Below, piece by piece: positions 23,451-35,501 of a stretch of 64,000 nucleotides of DNA (the stretch's first letter is position 1; each line of letters opens with the position of its first letter). The position numbers and the translations under genes were made by a program. This DNA is from Athripsodes cinereus (taxonomy: Eukaryota > Arthropoda > Insecta > Trichoptera > Leptoceridae), in NCBI GenBank assembly GCA_947579605.1, contig OX388316.1:18231290-18295289 (forward strand), read 5' to 3'. A model generated the notes under the pieces. It saw only the letters and a list, made by a program, of their open reading frames with translations, was not told where the DNA came from and ran no database searches.

Positions 23451-25311
23451 AACATTGTACGAGAAACTAAAGAGGGTCACATATAAGAAATCTTGGTGAA
23501 TAAGAAAAAGATTCAACATTTTGTCGCAAACATGTGGAGCTTGAAACCAGAAAGCGAAATTATATCATTGGGCTGAAGATTATTTCAATGAAATTAGTCT
23601 TTAAGAAGTCATAAAATGCTTTGAAATATAATAAAGAATGTTTAGATTTTCCAAACATAATCATACTATAAAAAAAACAGACCTGTTAATTATTATTTTT
23701 ACGACATTACATCTCGGAGTTCGGGTATTTACATAACTTAAAAGTAAGTGCAATGAATCATCACAATTAGGTTTGATCGTAGCAAAAGCTTAGATAAACT
23801 TCAAATTCGCACTTTCACGCACACGCACTAAGAAACACGTCTCATGTATATTTATTCTAAATTCATTCATTCTTCAATAGACACGTTTCAAGCAACAAGT
23901 TATGTTTACTTGTATACTGAAGAAAGATATCAAACTTAATACCACTTCAGAAAAGAGAATAAAGTATATAGAAAGTATAATAAAGTATATAATAACATAA
24001 GGGTGGAGAGATAAGTTAATGTTATTATGCCATCCAGTGATAGTCCCGTCACGTATTTCATTATAGTATGAGAAAGAACTAGCTCTTCTTGGGATTATTA
24101 TATACGAATCGTCAGACTCCCTTATAAAAGTAGCAACAACTATCATAATAATATTATTATACTTTTACTGGGTGCATTCACCACTTAATAAAATACAACA
24201 ATAATGAATATTATTCAATTGATATTTGTTAGTCCACTCGTTGCGAGTTGATTCGGAGGGAGTGGATTCGCATTTCGAATTGCTTTTCAGATGTTACCGG
24301 GATAATGCAATCGACACATCATGAACCATTTATGAATTTTCGGCTTTGTTTTGTCATACTTACTTACTTTACTTTTCGTGTAGCTTGGTGTGTTGATTAA
24401 TGATTAATGTGCCCGTGTGGGCTGCGTCGTATCCTTTACAGTCTTGGCTCCAGCGCTGATAGGCAGTTCATAGTCTACACAGTATCTTATCTAACATTAT
24501 CTTAGAAACGTCAAATCGGTGCTATTCAAATCGTCTGAAATCAAGAATACAAAGTATCGCACAAAATGAGTAGTAAAATGTCTGCAGAGCCCAAGTACTG
24601 ATTAGATTGTTACTGTTTGTCATGCTATTATTCATTTTCTCCATTATTTTTACCATAAATTTAATATCATTTGACTATTTCACTTTTAGAATATGCAGTT
24701 TTATAGAATTCAAAATTTATTATTTTTTCATACTTAATTTAAATCAAGTAAATTTTTATATTTGTCCACAATCAGGAATACTTGAGACTCTCCAGAAATC
24801 GTCAGATTTATACTGGAATAGGAGAAAGTAAAATGTAGTTATCCCATTTGAGTAAACGAATAATAGGATTGTATCCAATAGAACCTTCTATCCATATAAT
24901 TCTTTCACAATTTGATGGAACAGAAATATATTTTCAGAAATATTAGTTCTAACAATTTCAGACATTAGTTAATTAGTTTCTGAAGTCACGACAACTTTGA
25001 CATATATGATGAAATAAAAGAAAAGTAAGACGGAGTTGTGGACATAAATAAAGCATCGTAATATTATTAGTCAATAATACGAATCATCTCTTACTTGTTT
25101 TCTATTACATATGGATAGGATAAGACAAACAACAGTATAGGGTGACATTTCATCACATACTTTTTTTCATTTCACTCACGTATATTTTTATTATTATGTT
25201 TTCAGGTCGAGTTATTCTCAAGACTGATATATCATCACAGCATCTCTCATTAGTAAGGCAGCCAGTGGACCAACTGCAATTGATGAATTTACACGAGCGT
25301 TATCTCATCTC
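23451..25311. other. AT-rich non-coding DNA
   Basis: No gene or clear repeat seen. The open frames are short and AT-biased. Confidence 0.5.
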
Positions 25312-25672
25312 AAGGCAGGTATTTAAAAAAATAAAGGCATTTTATATCTTAAATTCAGTGATGAGGCTTGTCAACTCAATATCTTTGTTTTTTGTTGGTA
25401 TGGAGAAGACAGTTTGCATGTTTATCACATTCAGCTGTTCAGAGGCCTGAGTCAAAACACATTTTAGCGTTACGTTTTCGTTCCGTTAGCGTTTGAATTT
25501 CAGACGACGTTGCAAGCAAGTGTCAATTTCGTTGCTAAGATACACAATAGTTACGAAAATTGTCACTTTGGCGCAACGTCGTCTATACTTGAACGATTGG
25601 AACACGAAAACGTAACGCTAAAATGTTTGTTTGACTCAGGCCTCTGCTGTCTACCCAACTTACGGGGTATTA
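25312..25672 (+). repeat. R-A repeat split by a palindromic MITE
   Basis: The first part (25312-25440) holds AAGGCAGGTATTT, TTAAATTCAGTGATGAGGCT and CATGTTTATCACATTCAGCT. The second (25646-25672) continues TGTCTACCCAACTTACGGGG. The 205-bp MITE sits exactly at the join, so the R-A copy was there first. Confidence 0.7.
25441..25645. mobile_element. Palindromic MITE, family P, copy 1
   Basis: AGAGGCCTGAGTCA at the left is mirrored by TGACTCAGGCCTCT at the right. The arms of ~70 bp continue through GTTACGTTTTCGTTCCGTTA-like sequence to the complementary AACGTAACG block. The centre contains TGCTAAGATACACAATAG. Length 205 bp, the same as copy 3. No target duplication is visible; hAT-like 8-bp repeats are not present. 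Confidence 0.8.
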
Positions 25673-25994
25673 TTATCCTAAAAATGTCACCCTGCACTGA
25701 GACCATAACAGCTTTGGCTAAGGTGATCTCAGCAGAAAAAAAAACAAAAAGAAAATAAAAAAATAGCGATATAGAGGAAAAAAATACATAAGACATACCT
25801 GTCATCAAAATGAAATAACAGAATCAAAGGAGAGTCTCTATCTTGGCGATAAAGTCATTGTATGTGTTGTTGAAAATATCGACATGATCATTCAAATCAT
25901 TAAATATTTTTATTGCCTTGTCGACATAGGTACCGTGATAGTGAAGTAGTAGTAGACGTCTCATTACTAAATTTTTTTCACTCTTTGGGTATCC
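25673..25994. other. Spacer between two P-family MITEs
   Basis: Unrecognised AT-rich sequence. Confidence 0.5.
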
Positions 25995-26198
25995 AGAGGC
26001 CTGAGTCAATAACACACCTTCGCGTCACGTTCCCGCTCCGTTAGCGTTCGGGTGCAGACGATGTTGCGCCAAAGTGTTAATTTTCGTAACTATTGTGTAT
26101 CTTAGCAACGAAATTGACACGTGCTTGCAACTTCGTCTATACTCGAACGTTAACGGAGCGGGAACGTGACGTGAAAGTGTGCTATTGACTCAGGCCTA
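25995..26198. mobile_element. Palindromic MITE, family P, copy 2
   Basis: Same ends (AGAGGCCTGAGTCA; right end decayed to GGCCTA). The asymmetric centre is in the opposite orientation to copies 1 and 3 (CTATTGTGTATCTTAGCAAC on plus). The arms contain CGCTCCGTTAGCGTTCGGGT and its complement. Confidence 0.8.
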
Positions 26199-27356
26199 GG
26201 TCCACCTGACGTTAAAGATTACCATGGCGAAAGCCTCGCAGTGACAACATGATGAAACCAAAGCAATAGTTATTGTTTTTTTGCGGCGAATATAGTGAAA
26301 TTGAAAATGTTAAACGTAATATTAAATTAATTTTACAGAATTGAAAGAAGTTCGAAGACTTGAAAAGGGAGAAAACCTATTTTATTCCGCAAACTCTACG
26401 AGAAAAGTAAAGTTGTCCTGAAAAAAAATCTTATTGTCAGTTTCATTTAGTATACATTGATTGTTAATACTCACAAACTTCCCACGTATTTACACAAACC
26501 GTACATTTTAAAATAGTTTTACATGAATAATAGTAGTAGGTAGTATAATGTATGTACAAAGGAAAGGATTACGGTTCGGAATCTGAGATTTGTAGGGGTA
26601 TATTAAACAGACCCAGAAAATAAGAAAATATTGCTTGAATCCACATTTAGACCTCGAGCTTATAACTTAAAGGTTCCTGATAATAAATATATCCTTTTGT
26701 AGTACTTTGCCTTTTAGGAACTTAATCGAGCATTTTTATTGTATCGCAGATCACAGAAATATTGTATTTTATTAAAAACCCTCTGCTTTATTTGGCAAAC
26801 AATATTATTTTCCCTAAAGAATTTTCTCTTTTTTTTTAACTCGCTTGCTTCGTGCGTTTTTAAAATAAAATATATAAATCCTACTCAATTGATGAAAACA
26901 CTCCTTTGAACTTCTACAACTTCAAATGGTTCTACAAATTTAATTTCACGTAGGTATCTCATATCAGAAAAATATATTTGTAGTTATTTAAGAAGATATA
27001 TCAAATTGTTTCGTATTGAAATAAACTTTTTCTCTAAAATTGTAACAAGATTTTGATATTATCATGATTATAGTCTGTGTAAAAAATATATTTAAATATG
27101 TACTTCTTCCTTTCTTTTGTTTTATGGCAATGCACTCGAATTCGAGTGAATTATGCCTGTATTTCCCAGTAGACATGCGCTATTATCAAGGCAAATCATT
27201 ACAAAAAATAGCCCTATGAAAACAAAATAGACGGAACAGCACCTATCCCGTAAGTCAGAATGAGATGCGAATGTAGAAACAAGTCCAAAACAAGGACATC
27301 GCGGTCAATGTTCTCACAGAATAAAAATAGCTTTAGAAGTAAACAACACACAGACC
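26199..27356. other. AT-rich non-coding DNA
   Basis: Nothing recognised. Confidence 0.55.
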
Positions 27357-27502
27357 CCCTAGACAAACCGCACTTGGCGTACTCGACTACAAACGAATTT
27401 TCGACAATAACCGCAACAATAACGCATAATTACACGGTACATTGTAAGTAGATTGTCGAAAAGTTCGTCAGTAGTCGATCGCCAAATGTGGTTTGTCTAG
27501 GG
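27357..27502. repeat. Foldback element with CCCTAGACAAACC ends
   Basis: The left arm (CCCTAGACAAACCGCACTTG onward, about 27358-27407) pairs with the right arm (about 27452-27502, ending GGTTTGTCTAGGG) at roughly 80% over 50 bp. The spacer is about 45 bp. The ends resemble piggyBac-type CCCTAGA, but no TTAA flanks it. Confidence 0.55.
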
Positions 27503-27756
27503 CAGCTGGGCAGTTGTCCGGAATACTTGTAAATATGTTTATTGTTTATCGAACAATGTAAAGTTAATAAAATATTGTTTACTGAAAATACAATTTTAAT
27601 AATATAATGGTTTACTGATTAATATAATTTTAATAACACTTTTTTAGCCAACAAATAAAAAAAAAACAATATATATGATGGCAAAATTTGATAGATCGAT
27701 TTACCAATTTTTCCTTTGAATTCCTTAAAATTTCTTTTCAACCTACATATGCAATA

Positions 27757-28019
27757 TACACTGAGAAAAATACTAAAGAAATTTCACAACGAATCATTGG
27801 TAAGTACTATCAGATTAGGACCAGAGATCGTACAAACGATTCATTAGTACGAATCTATAATATTAACTCTTCGCAAACAAGTTGTTGGTAAATTTACCAA
27901 TGATTTGTTTGCGAAGAGTTAATATTATAGATTTATACCAATGAATCGTTTGTACGATCTCTGGTCCTAATCTGATAGTACCGTACCAATGATTCGTTTT
28001 GAGTATTTTTCTCAGTGTA
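27757..28019. mobile_element. Palindromic MITE flanked by TA
   Basis: The element at 27759-28017 (259 bp) starts CACTGAGAAAAATACT and ends AGTATTTTTCTCAGTG, with near-perfect arms of >110 bp each. The middle (27880-27905) contains GGTAAATTTACC. TA lies immediately on both sides (27757-27758 and 28018-28019), as left by Tc1/mariner-type transposition. No transposase. Confidence 0.75.
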
Positions 28020-28385
28020 GGTTGATGTGAATATACGTAGATATTATATAATGTAGAGTAGAATATCGTGTAATAACAAAGATTGCCAAGTAGTATTGGG
28101 TTAGTTTTGCTGAAGCACATAGCTAAAATGAACATAATATATAATATTATAACACCCTATATTGTATACTAAAATACATGCAGAGACTCTGTGCTGTTGG
28201 GACTATAATGAAGATTGAAGAAAATACATATTCCAAATCATGGGTCTCAAACAATGTTTATCATATCTCAAGTTTCATTTTATTATTTTTTAATTTTAAA
28301 TTACCCATTCATATTCCAAGTGTATATGAATGGGTAATTTAAAATTAAAATATTCTTCAAACTGACACATATTTCGGCCATGCAC
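28020..28385. other. AT-rich spacer
   Basis: A small inverted repeat (TTTAAATTACCCATTCATAT and complement, about 28293-28345) is visible; otherwise nothing. Confidence 0.5.
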
Positions 28386-28590
28386 AGAGGCCTGAGTCAA
28401 CAACACACTTTCGTCTCACGTTCCCGCTCCGTTAGCGTTCGGGTGCAGACGATGTTGCAAGCAAGTGTCAATTTCGTTGCTAAGATACACAATAGTTACG
28501 AAAATTAACACTTTGGCGCACCATCGTCTGCACCCGAACGCTAGCGGAGCGGGAACGTGACGCGATAGTGTGTTGTTGACTCAGGCCTCT
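28386..28590. mobile_element. Palindromic MITE, family P, copy 3
   Basis: 205 bp, AGAGGCCTGAGTCA to TGACTCAGGCCTCT. The arms hold TTCCCGCTCCGTTAGCGTTC and its complement (GAACGCTAGCGGAGCGGGAA). The centre is in the same orientation as copy 1. The arms are about 95% complementary. Confidence 0.85.
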
Positions 28591-28678
28591 GTACTGTTTA
28601 CAATTTTGACAGTATTGCATTGTTTTTAAAAGAAATTATTATATCTATTAAAAAGAATAGGCTATCATAACATCTTGA

Positions 28679-28749
28679 GCGCCCTTGAGGTGGATTTTTT
28701 TTCACAAAACGGCGCTTTACAAATCATCCAAATAATAATAATAATAATG
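28679..28749 (+). repeat. V-family non-LTR 3' end with (AAT)n tail
   Basis: GCGCCCTTGAGGTGG, then AAAACGGCG and ATCATCC, then an (ATA)n tail. The same blocks occur at 62484-62562 with a (CAT)n tail. This looks like the 3' terminus of a non-LTR element that ends in short tandem repeats. Confidence 0.55.
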
Positions 28750-30403
28750 TAACTATACATACATCAGGAAATTTCCTTCGATTGAGGTAACCCTAACCAT
28801 GGAAAACCTACAGATTAAATAAATGTTTTTTTTTTATTAGGTACAAGAAAGCACTATTAATACTCATATCATCAACATCACTATGTGTATCGTATCATGA
28901 TGGTGTTTTTCACAAAAGGGGTGGAAGGGAGACTAACTACCTACTTATTAAAAACGCACAGGTAGTCGTTTTGTTTAATAAAAAATAAATTCTTCAGATT
29001 AGTTGTCAGATATCGCCACTGAATGTTGATGTCTTGTGTGTGATAGATAAATAGTTATCTTACTTTTGCAGTACATAATCATAAACTAATACAAAGGTGT
29101 GGGAGACAATTCCAATTTTTTTATATCATATCAGAATGGAACACTTATGTAAAGTTTTGAATAAACTTTCAACACTATATTCTCTCACTGGACCAAAAGT
29201 TTCTACTCACTGCCGACTTTGCACTCTCTAGTAAATGAGGCTTGAAGCTTATTAACTGGGACAAACCAACTGTGTGATTATTATAAAGTAATCTACCTAC
29301 AAACAACATACATATTATATCTATATCAACATTCGCTCATACATGGAGTCGGGTTACATAATTCTACTGTAGTATATTAAATTTAGACATAGAATGGGTA
29401 TCCGGCAACTATCATGTCAAAAGCTTTTTTTGTTATTTATCAATATGTTATCAATAACGACTTTATTTTACTTCGTTGCTATAGAAAATGTGATATCGCA
29501 GTAGTGATTTCTAATAATTCTTTCTAATAGTACCTGCTTCCCCATTATCATGCATGAAATTTTGAATTATACGGAATAATGACATTACATTTTTGAAACA
29601 AATGACGTAACGTAAGCTCGAATGAATTCAAAATGAACCAAATTCTTCTTTAAAAATTAATGAAGATGAAAATAATATAAGTGTGCATATTGGTTATCTC
29701 ATAATGTACCTTTTCATTATTTTTTTATCCGTCGGTCGTTAGATTGGCACTTCCACATTTTTCATCAAAAGCAGAATATCATAAAAATACTCCCACTGCA
29801 GGGCAATCAATCTGTTTGAAAAAAGATATTGCACGTCGAAACTCGAGTAAATATTATAAAGTACTTGAAAAAGAAAATAATCATATTTTATTTCTGAATC
29901 AATCTGTCATTAGTTTCAGAATCAGATTAAAAACTTCAATATTTATCAGTGCTCCTAAGATGGTCTAAATCTGGTACGCATTTATAAAATAATTAATACC
30001 TACATCACCGTCGGAACGTAAACCCACTTCAAGTTAAAAAAAGATCACGATAGTGCTGTCAAATTATCTGTTTAAGGATTGTGACAGATATCCGGTATCC
30101 GATTAAACTACTATCAATTTTATAACTTAGTATATCTGTAGGTATAATAATATAATGTTGTACCGTACAAGCAAAGCGTAACATAGAGCTAACCCAATTG
30201 TTCTACATAGTTGAGACTGTGGAGTATTTTAATAACAATTAAAACGGTTAATTAAAATCTATGTTCCGAAAACTAGAGTAGGTACATTATAATATCAAAC
30301 TTCATGATAATATTATACCTATTGTATCAAATAGAGAAATCTAGAACCTAGTTTCAGAACTTTCTATGTTCACAATATTATTATATTATAAATCTCTTTG
30401 TGT
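28750..30403. other. AT-rich non-coding DNA
   Basis: Nothing recognised. Confidence 0.55.
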
Positions 30404-30527
30404 TTACCATCATCACGACATCCCCCACAAGTAGGGGGTAGCCAGAATACTAACTGGATAATAGACATGTAAGCTGTCTTCTCTGTGCCAATAAAAACTT
30501 AAACATTTAGAATGAGTGGCTTTAGGA
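30404..30527 (-). repeat. R-A repeat, minus strand
   Basis: The minus strand reads TTTTTATTGGCACAGAGAAG, ACAGCTTACATGTCTATTAT, then CTGGCTACCCCCTACTTGTG, in R-A order. Confidence 0.7.
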
Positions 30528-31088
30528 AGTAAATATTATTTATTTATTATGTAAAATTAAGAATGAATGACATGACAGTTTTACAATAATTTACATGCCA
30601 TCAAATACTTAAATAAAATCACAAAATACACTTCAATATTCAACTCTTTAAGTTAATAAAATTAACAAACAAACTTTAATGTTCTTTCAAAAATTGTTTT
30701 TGTTACATAAATCATACATACGTACAAAAGGAAGTATTGTTATACATTTTCGCATTAATATTTAACTCAATAACGAATATCAAAAAATACTAAAATACAA
30801 CAAACAATAAGTCAATGCCGTTGCCGAAAAATAATCATTCCACGCTTCTCACCTCTTGTCTCATCATTCCTTAATTTATGATATTGACGTTATTCACAGG
30901 AACAATGAGTTGTGAAAAGGAATTGTGTAAGTTGTTGAAAACCTAATGGATGATAAAAAAGACAAAAGACATTTAAATAATACTTTATGGATGATAAAGT
31001 TTTAAAACATTTTGTGGAAAAAACATAATATTAAAATAAAAGGGCACACTTTTAAATAAAACAAACAAAAAAAAAACATTTAACGTAA
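30528..31088. other. AT-rich non-coding DNA
   Basis: Nothing recognised up to the retroelement junction near 31089. Confidence 0.55.
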
Positions 31089-32216
31089 TTTATCAAGGCG
31101 TTTGATACTGTTTCTCATGCCTTGTTGCTGAGGAAATTGGAGTTCATCGGAATCAGAGGTCTGGCACTGGATCTATTTAGGAGTTATCTATCTGGTAGGA
31201 TGCAATTGAGCAGAGTTGGTGAAACGTTGAGTGCCCAAAGGGAGGTACAGTGTGGCGTTCCTCAGGGCAGCACACTGGGTCCACTGCTCTTTCTCATTTA
31301 CATCAATGATCTGTGTAATTTGAGGTTCAGGGGATCTGTTATTTCTTTTGCGGATGATACGGTGTTGATGTTCAAGGGAAGGACGTGGGAGGAGGTGTAT
31401 GGTTTGGCTGAGATTGGTATCGGCAGGGTTGGGGTATGGTTTAAGAATCACTTGCTTACTCTGAACACGGAAAAAACTAAATATATGACCTTTTCTATTA
31501 CATCCTCGGGTGGTCCACATTCTTCCATTCCGTTAGTGTTGCATACATGTTCAAGGACACAAATTTGCGATTGTCCACATATATCTGCATGTAAATCTAT
31601 TAAGTACTTGGGTTTGGTGATTGACCCACATCTGAGATGGAATATTCATATAGAGGGACTATCTAAGCGATTGAGAAAACTAATACATATTTTTTGTGTG
31701 TTGAGGAATATTTTGGATAAGGATAGATTAAGAGAGGTATATTATGCATTGTGTGATTCCGTGATGAGCTATGGGATAGAGTGCTGGGGTAGTGCCGCTG
31801 AGTCTCACATGTATCAGGTTAATGTTGCACAGAAAGCAATAGTAAGAGTGATGAGTCATGCACCGTACAGGCATCCATCGGATCCACTGTTTAAAGGTCT
31901 TCGAATATTTGATGCCAGGCAGATTTATATTAAAGATACAATTAAACGTTACGCTGCAAGTAGGACAGAGAGAACTATCGCTGAAGGCAGTCATAACACT
32001 CGATCCATAACAAGGGGTGTCAGTGTCGTTCCCTTTGTCAATACGGCTCTTGGACAGCGATCAGCATTTTATCTGTCACCAAGGCTGTACAATTCGTTGC
32101 CTGATCATCTTAAGCTCAATATGAGTCTAAGCGTTATTGTACGAAACATTAAAAACTGGTTAATGGAGATGGGTCGGTCTGAAGCTAAAAGCAAACTTTT
32201 TACTCATGTTACTTGA
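31089..32216 (+). pseudogene. Reverse transcriptase, truncated at the palm (CR1/Jockey type)
   Basis: The frame is open from 31089 (preceded by an in-frame TAA at 31086) and starts IKAFDTVSHALLLRKL, which is RT motif A (F-D-V-H). Counting from the ATG at 31122, motif B is VPQGSTLGPLLFLIYINDL (about residues 46-64) and the catalytic motif C is FADD at residues 76-79. The thumb shows SIKYLGLVIDP (about 160-170) and the family-typical C-terminal TRS and PRLYNSLPDH (about residues 328-337). There is no RNase H domain after the thumb, which fits CR1/Jockey rather than I/R1. The endonuclease, ORF1 and RT fingers are missing, so the copy cannot move on its own, yet the remaining 375 codons have no stop or frameshift, suggesting a fairly young insertion. 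Confidence 0.8.
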
Positions 32217-32910
32217 ATTATTGATTGACTGATACTGTGTTTCATTTTAATTTTTACATTTGTTGACTAATTCCTATACTGACTTGTTTCTTATCATTTG
32301 TTTTTTGTATGTAGTGTATTCATTTGCTTGTTCAATGTTTGATTATATTGTTGTTTGCTCTTTGATTGACTAATATACATGGATCGAATTGTTTGTTTGT
32401 TCCATTTTTGTTACTGTTCCTATTATGAAGCCTGCTGTTTAGTTTCCTCTATGTTTGTCGTATAGTTTTTATTTATTTTATTTTTATTTACTGACAAAAT
32501 ATACATATACCTACTCGTTCATTTTTTAATATAAACTAAGTGCATGATTTGTTTTATTTTTGTGTTTTACTTTGCTGTATTGATTGTTTGTGTTATTTGC
32601 AGTATATTTTGTTTATGTTATGTATACAGATTTTATTTGTTTTATTTTATTATTGACAATTTTATTTTGACTACTTTATTTATTTATTGATTTGTTTGCT
32701 TATTTCGTGTTTATTTATTTATTTTTACCTTTTATTTATTCATTTATTCATTTGTTCATTGATTCATTTGTTCGTTTGTACATTTGTTCTTTTACTACTT
32801 TATTTATTTATTGATTAAATTGTTTGTTGGTATATATTTATCTAATTTAACCTGTTATTTATTAGTTTATTCATGTATTCATTTATACATTTATTCATTT
32901 ATTCACTTAG

Positions 32911-33660
32911 TCATTTATTCATTTATTCATTTATTCATTTATTCATTTATTCATTTATTCATTTATTCATTTATTCATTTATTCATTTATTCATTTATTC
33001 ATTTATTCATTTATTCATTTATTCATTTATTCATTTATTCATTTATTCATTTATTCATTTATTCATTTATTCATTTATTCATTTATTCATTTATTCATTT
33101 ATTCATTTATTCATTTATTCATTTATTCATTTATTCATTTATTCATTTATTCATTTATTCATTTATTCATTTATTCATTTATTCATTTATTCATTTATTC
33201 ATTTATTCATTTATTCATTTATTCATTTATTCATTTATTCATTTATTCATTTATTCATTTATTCATTTATTCATTTATTCATTTATTCATTTATTCATTT
33301 ATTCATTTATTCATTTATTCATTTATTCATTTATTCATTTATTCATTTATTCATTTATTCATTTATTCATTTATTCATTTATTCATTTATTCATTTATTC
33401 ATTTATTCATTTATTCATTTATTCATTTATTCATTTATTCATTTATTCATTTATTCATTTATTCATTTATTCATTTATTCATTTATTCATTTATTCATTT
33501 ATTCATTTATTCATTTATTCATTTATTCATTTATTCATTTATTCATTTATTCATTTATTCATTTATTCATTTATTCATTTATTCATTTATTCATTTATTC
33601 ATTTATTCATTTATTCATTTATTCATTTATTCATTTATTCATTTATTCATTTATTCATTT
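32911..33660 (+). repeat. Perfect 8-bp tandem repeat array (ATTCATTT)n
   Basis: The unit ATTCATTT is repeated without any interruption for 750 bp, about 94 copies. It is flanked by imperfect copies on the left (about 32860-32910) and a decaying end on the right (33661-33690). Because 8 and 3 share no factor, the array stays open in several frames and spells an eight-residue repeat; that long reading frame is an artefact. The array grew inside the T-rich 3' UTR of the retroelement, where degenerate ATTT/ATTC/GTTC runs (32640-32870) look like its seed. Confidence 0.95.
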
Positions 33661-33795
33661 GTTCATTCATCCATTTATTCATTTGTTATCGATTTATTAA
33701 TTTGCTGATGTGATTGTTTTTATACAATTTTATTTTTTTTGTGAGATGTATTAATCCTTGGTGAATGTATGTTTTTTTTTTTATATATTTTTTAC

Positions 33796-33836
33796 GCAGC
33801 ACGCCTCGATACAGGGCAACCTAGTGAGGCTGCTGC
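33796..33836 (+). other. 3' UTR stem-loop of the CR1/Jockey-type element
   Basis: GCAGCACGCCTC (33796-33807) pairs with GAGGCTGCTGC (33826-33836) with one bulged base. It is the only GC-rich piece in this UTR, lies about 60 nt before the polyadenylation signal, and may be the structure recognised by the reverse transcriptase. Confidence 0.55.
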
Positions 33837-34643
33837 AACTTAATTGAAGATAATTGGTGATATATTGTTTCAACGTTTGTATGATACTGATTGAATAAAG
33901 AAATATTTATTTATTATTATTATTTATTATGGTTTTTTTATTATTTTTATACGCTGTAGAAATGAATATTTGACGAATAATCTGAAAAACAATTTTAATA
34001 ACTTTTACTCAAAAATAACAAAATGTATTTTGCATTATGTAAAATACTTTGAGTTTTGTAATAAAATATATAACCATCTGCGCTAGTTCACACAATTCTA
34101 TCCAGTGGCCTAAATATAGAAGGTAATATTGATCATAATAATCTAATAGGTATATAAAATTCTCGTGTCACGGTGTTTGTTATCATACTCCTACGAAACG
34201 GCTGGACCGATTTTGATGAGATTTTGTTTGCTTATCGGGAAGGTCTGAGAATCGGTCAACATTTATTTTTCATACCCCTAAAACTTAATGGTGGTCCACC
34301 CCGATTTTTTTGAATTTTTTGGACATTTTTTTTTTATTTTTTTATTGTGAGGCATAAAAAAGTACAAACAGCCCTAAATTTTTACCCTTCAACCATCAAC
34401 CCCGATAGCGATATTAGTAATTCAATCATTTTCAACTCCGATCGATAACTTACTGATCAATTATCTTTGGTCAGTCAATTTATTTACTTAATTTAAATAT
34501 ACTTTTATTATCAAATAAAATAGAAAAAAAATATATTTTATTTTATAATTTAAAATGAAGTGTTACAAAATTAATGACGATACAATTAATGAAATTATAC
34601 TTTAATTGTCTACAACGCTTCATTCTTCTTTCTATGTACGAAT

Positions 34644-35096
34644 GTGTTAAAAATGGTTTACTATGCTCTTGCGCAGTCGGTTATGCAGTATGGAATGGAT
34701 GGGGAGGAATATGTATATTCTACCAGCTTGAAGCCACTTTACATCATACAGCGAAAAATTATTAAGATTATATTGCATAAGTCGAGTGATTACCTATCTG
34801 ACCAACTGTTTTCTGACTTTGGAGTATTAAGATTGGACACAATATATAGGAGACAAGCTGTACTGCGTATTTGTAAGGAATATATAACTGATCCGATCCA
34901 CCCGGTGGAGTGCATTAGCACATTGCCTCGTCTAGGTGGTCTTATAAAAATACCAAAAAAAAACACAACGTTTGCGCAAAACCACTACTCCTACCTAGGA
35001 GTGAAGTGGTATAATGCTTTGCCGGTGGATTGCAAGGATCTAGCAAATATTGGTATAGCTATGTTTAAGTTAGCTTTAAAAAAGTTAATGAAGTAG
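34644..35096 (+). pseudogene. CR1/Jockey-type reverse transcriptase C-terminal fragment inside the Helitron
   Basis: The first residues, VYYALAQSVMQYGMDG, match VYYALCDSVMSYGIECWG in the element at 31122 and mark the start of the post-thumb domain. It ends KWYNALPVDCKDL and stops at 35096. About 150 codons are open. The 3' UTR (35097-35425) has a stem pairing 35301-35312 (CTCACTTCAAAA) with 35328-35340 (TTTTGAAGTTGAG) and an AAATAAATAAA end. The 9291-9475 repeat is a minus-strand piece of the same UTR. The copy is severely 5'-truncated. Confidence 0.75.
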
Positions 35097-35501
35097 ATTT
35101 TTCTTTTCTTTGGGTATAGATTATTGATTGAAAATATTGTACCTTATTGTTATTTAATTTATATTCACATGTTTATTTTTGTACGATGTGTTTTTCTTTT
35201 CAAGTTTATGGAAAGTTTCAGGATTTATTCTGGTAATGTTTTTGATAGTGTTTTATTTTTATTTACTTTTGTATTGTTTTGTAATATTGTAACAATGTAG
35301 CTCACTTCAAAACACGAGATTTTCTCCTTTTGAAGTTGAGTCATTGAAAAATAATGTTTTATTTATATGTATTTGTTAACTATGTAAATATGTTTTAAAA
35401 GAAAATATAAATAAATAAAAATTATAATTACATCTCGAAACACTTATAGTGTTAGTTATTTTTATTGAACTAAAAAAATATTTCCTAGAAATAATGTATA
35501 T

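Larger units (their letters stand above)
31089..33930 (+). mobile_element. 5'-truncated CR1/Jockey-type non-LTR retrotransposon
   Basis: The element begins inside the RT fingers/palm (truncated), runs to a stop at 32216, and has a long T-rich 3' UTR that includes an 8-bp tandem array (32911-33660), a GC-rich hairpin (33796-33836), an AATAAA at about 33895 and a TTATTATTATT-type tail near 33905-33925. The 5' end is lost, as is usual for target-primed insertions. Target duplications could not be defined because both flanks are simple AT-rich sequence. Confidence 0.75.

Noticed and set aside
25510..25758. Overlapping open frames on both strands, about 80 codons each
   Set aside because: They are generated by the palindromic MITE, whose arms read open in both directions.
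27357..27502. piggyBac-type element suggested by CCCTAGA ends
   Set aside because: No TTAA flanks either end, and the resemblance is only seven bases.
32784..33713. 309-residue open frame composed of an eight-residue repeat
   Set aside because: It is the translation of a flawless 8-bp microsatellite; 8 is not a multiple of 3, so several frames stay open together.
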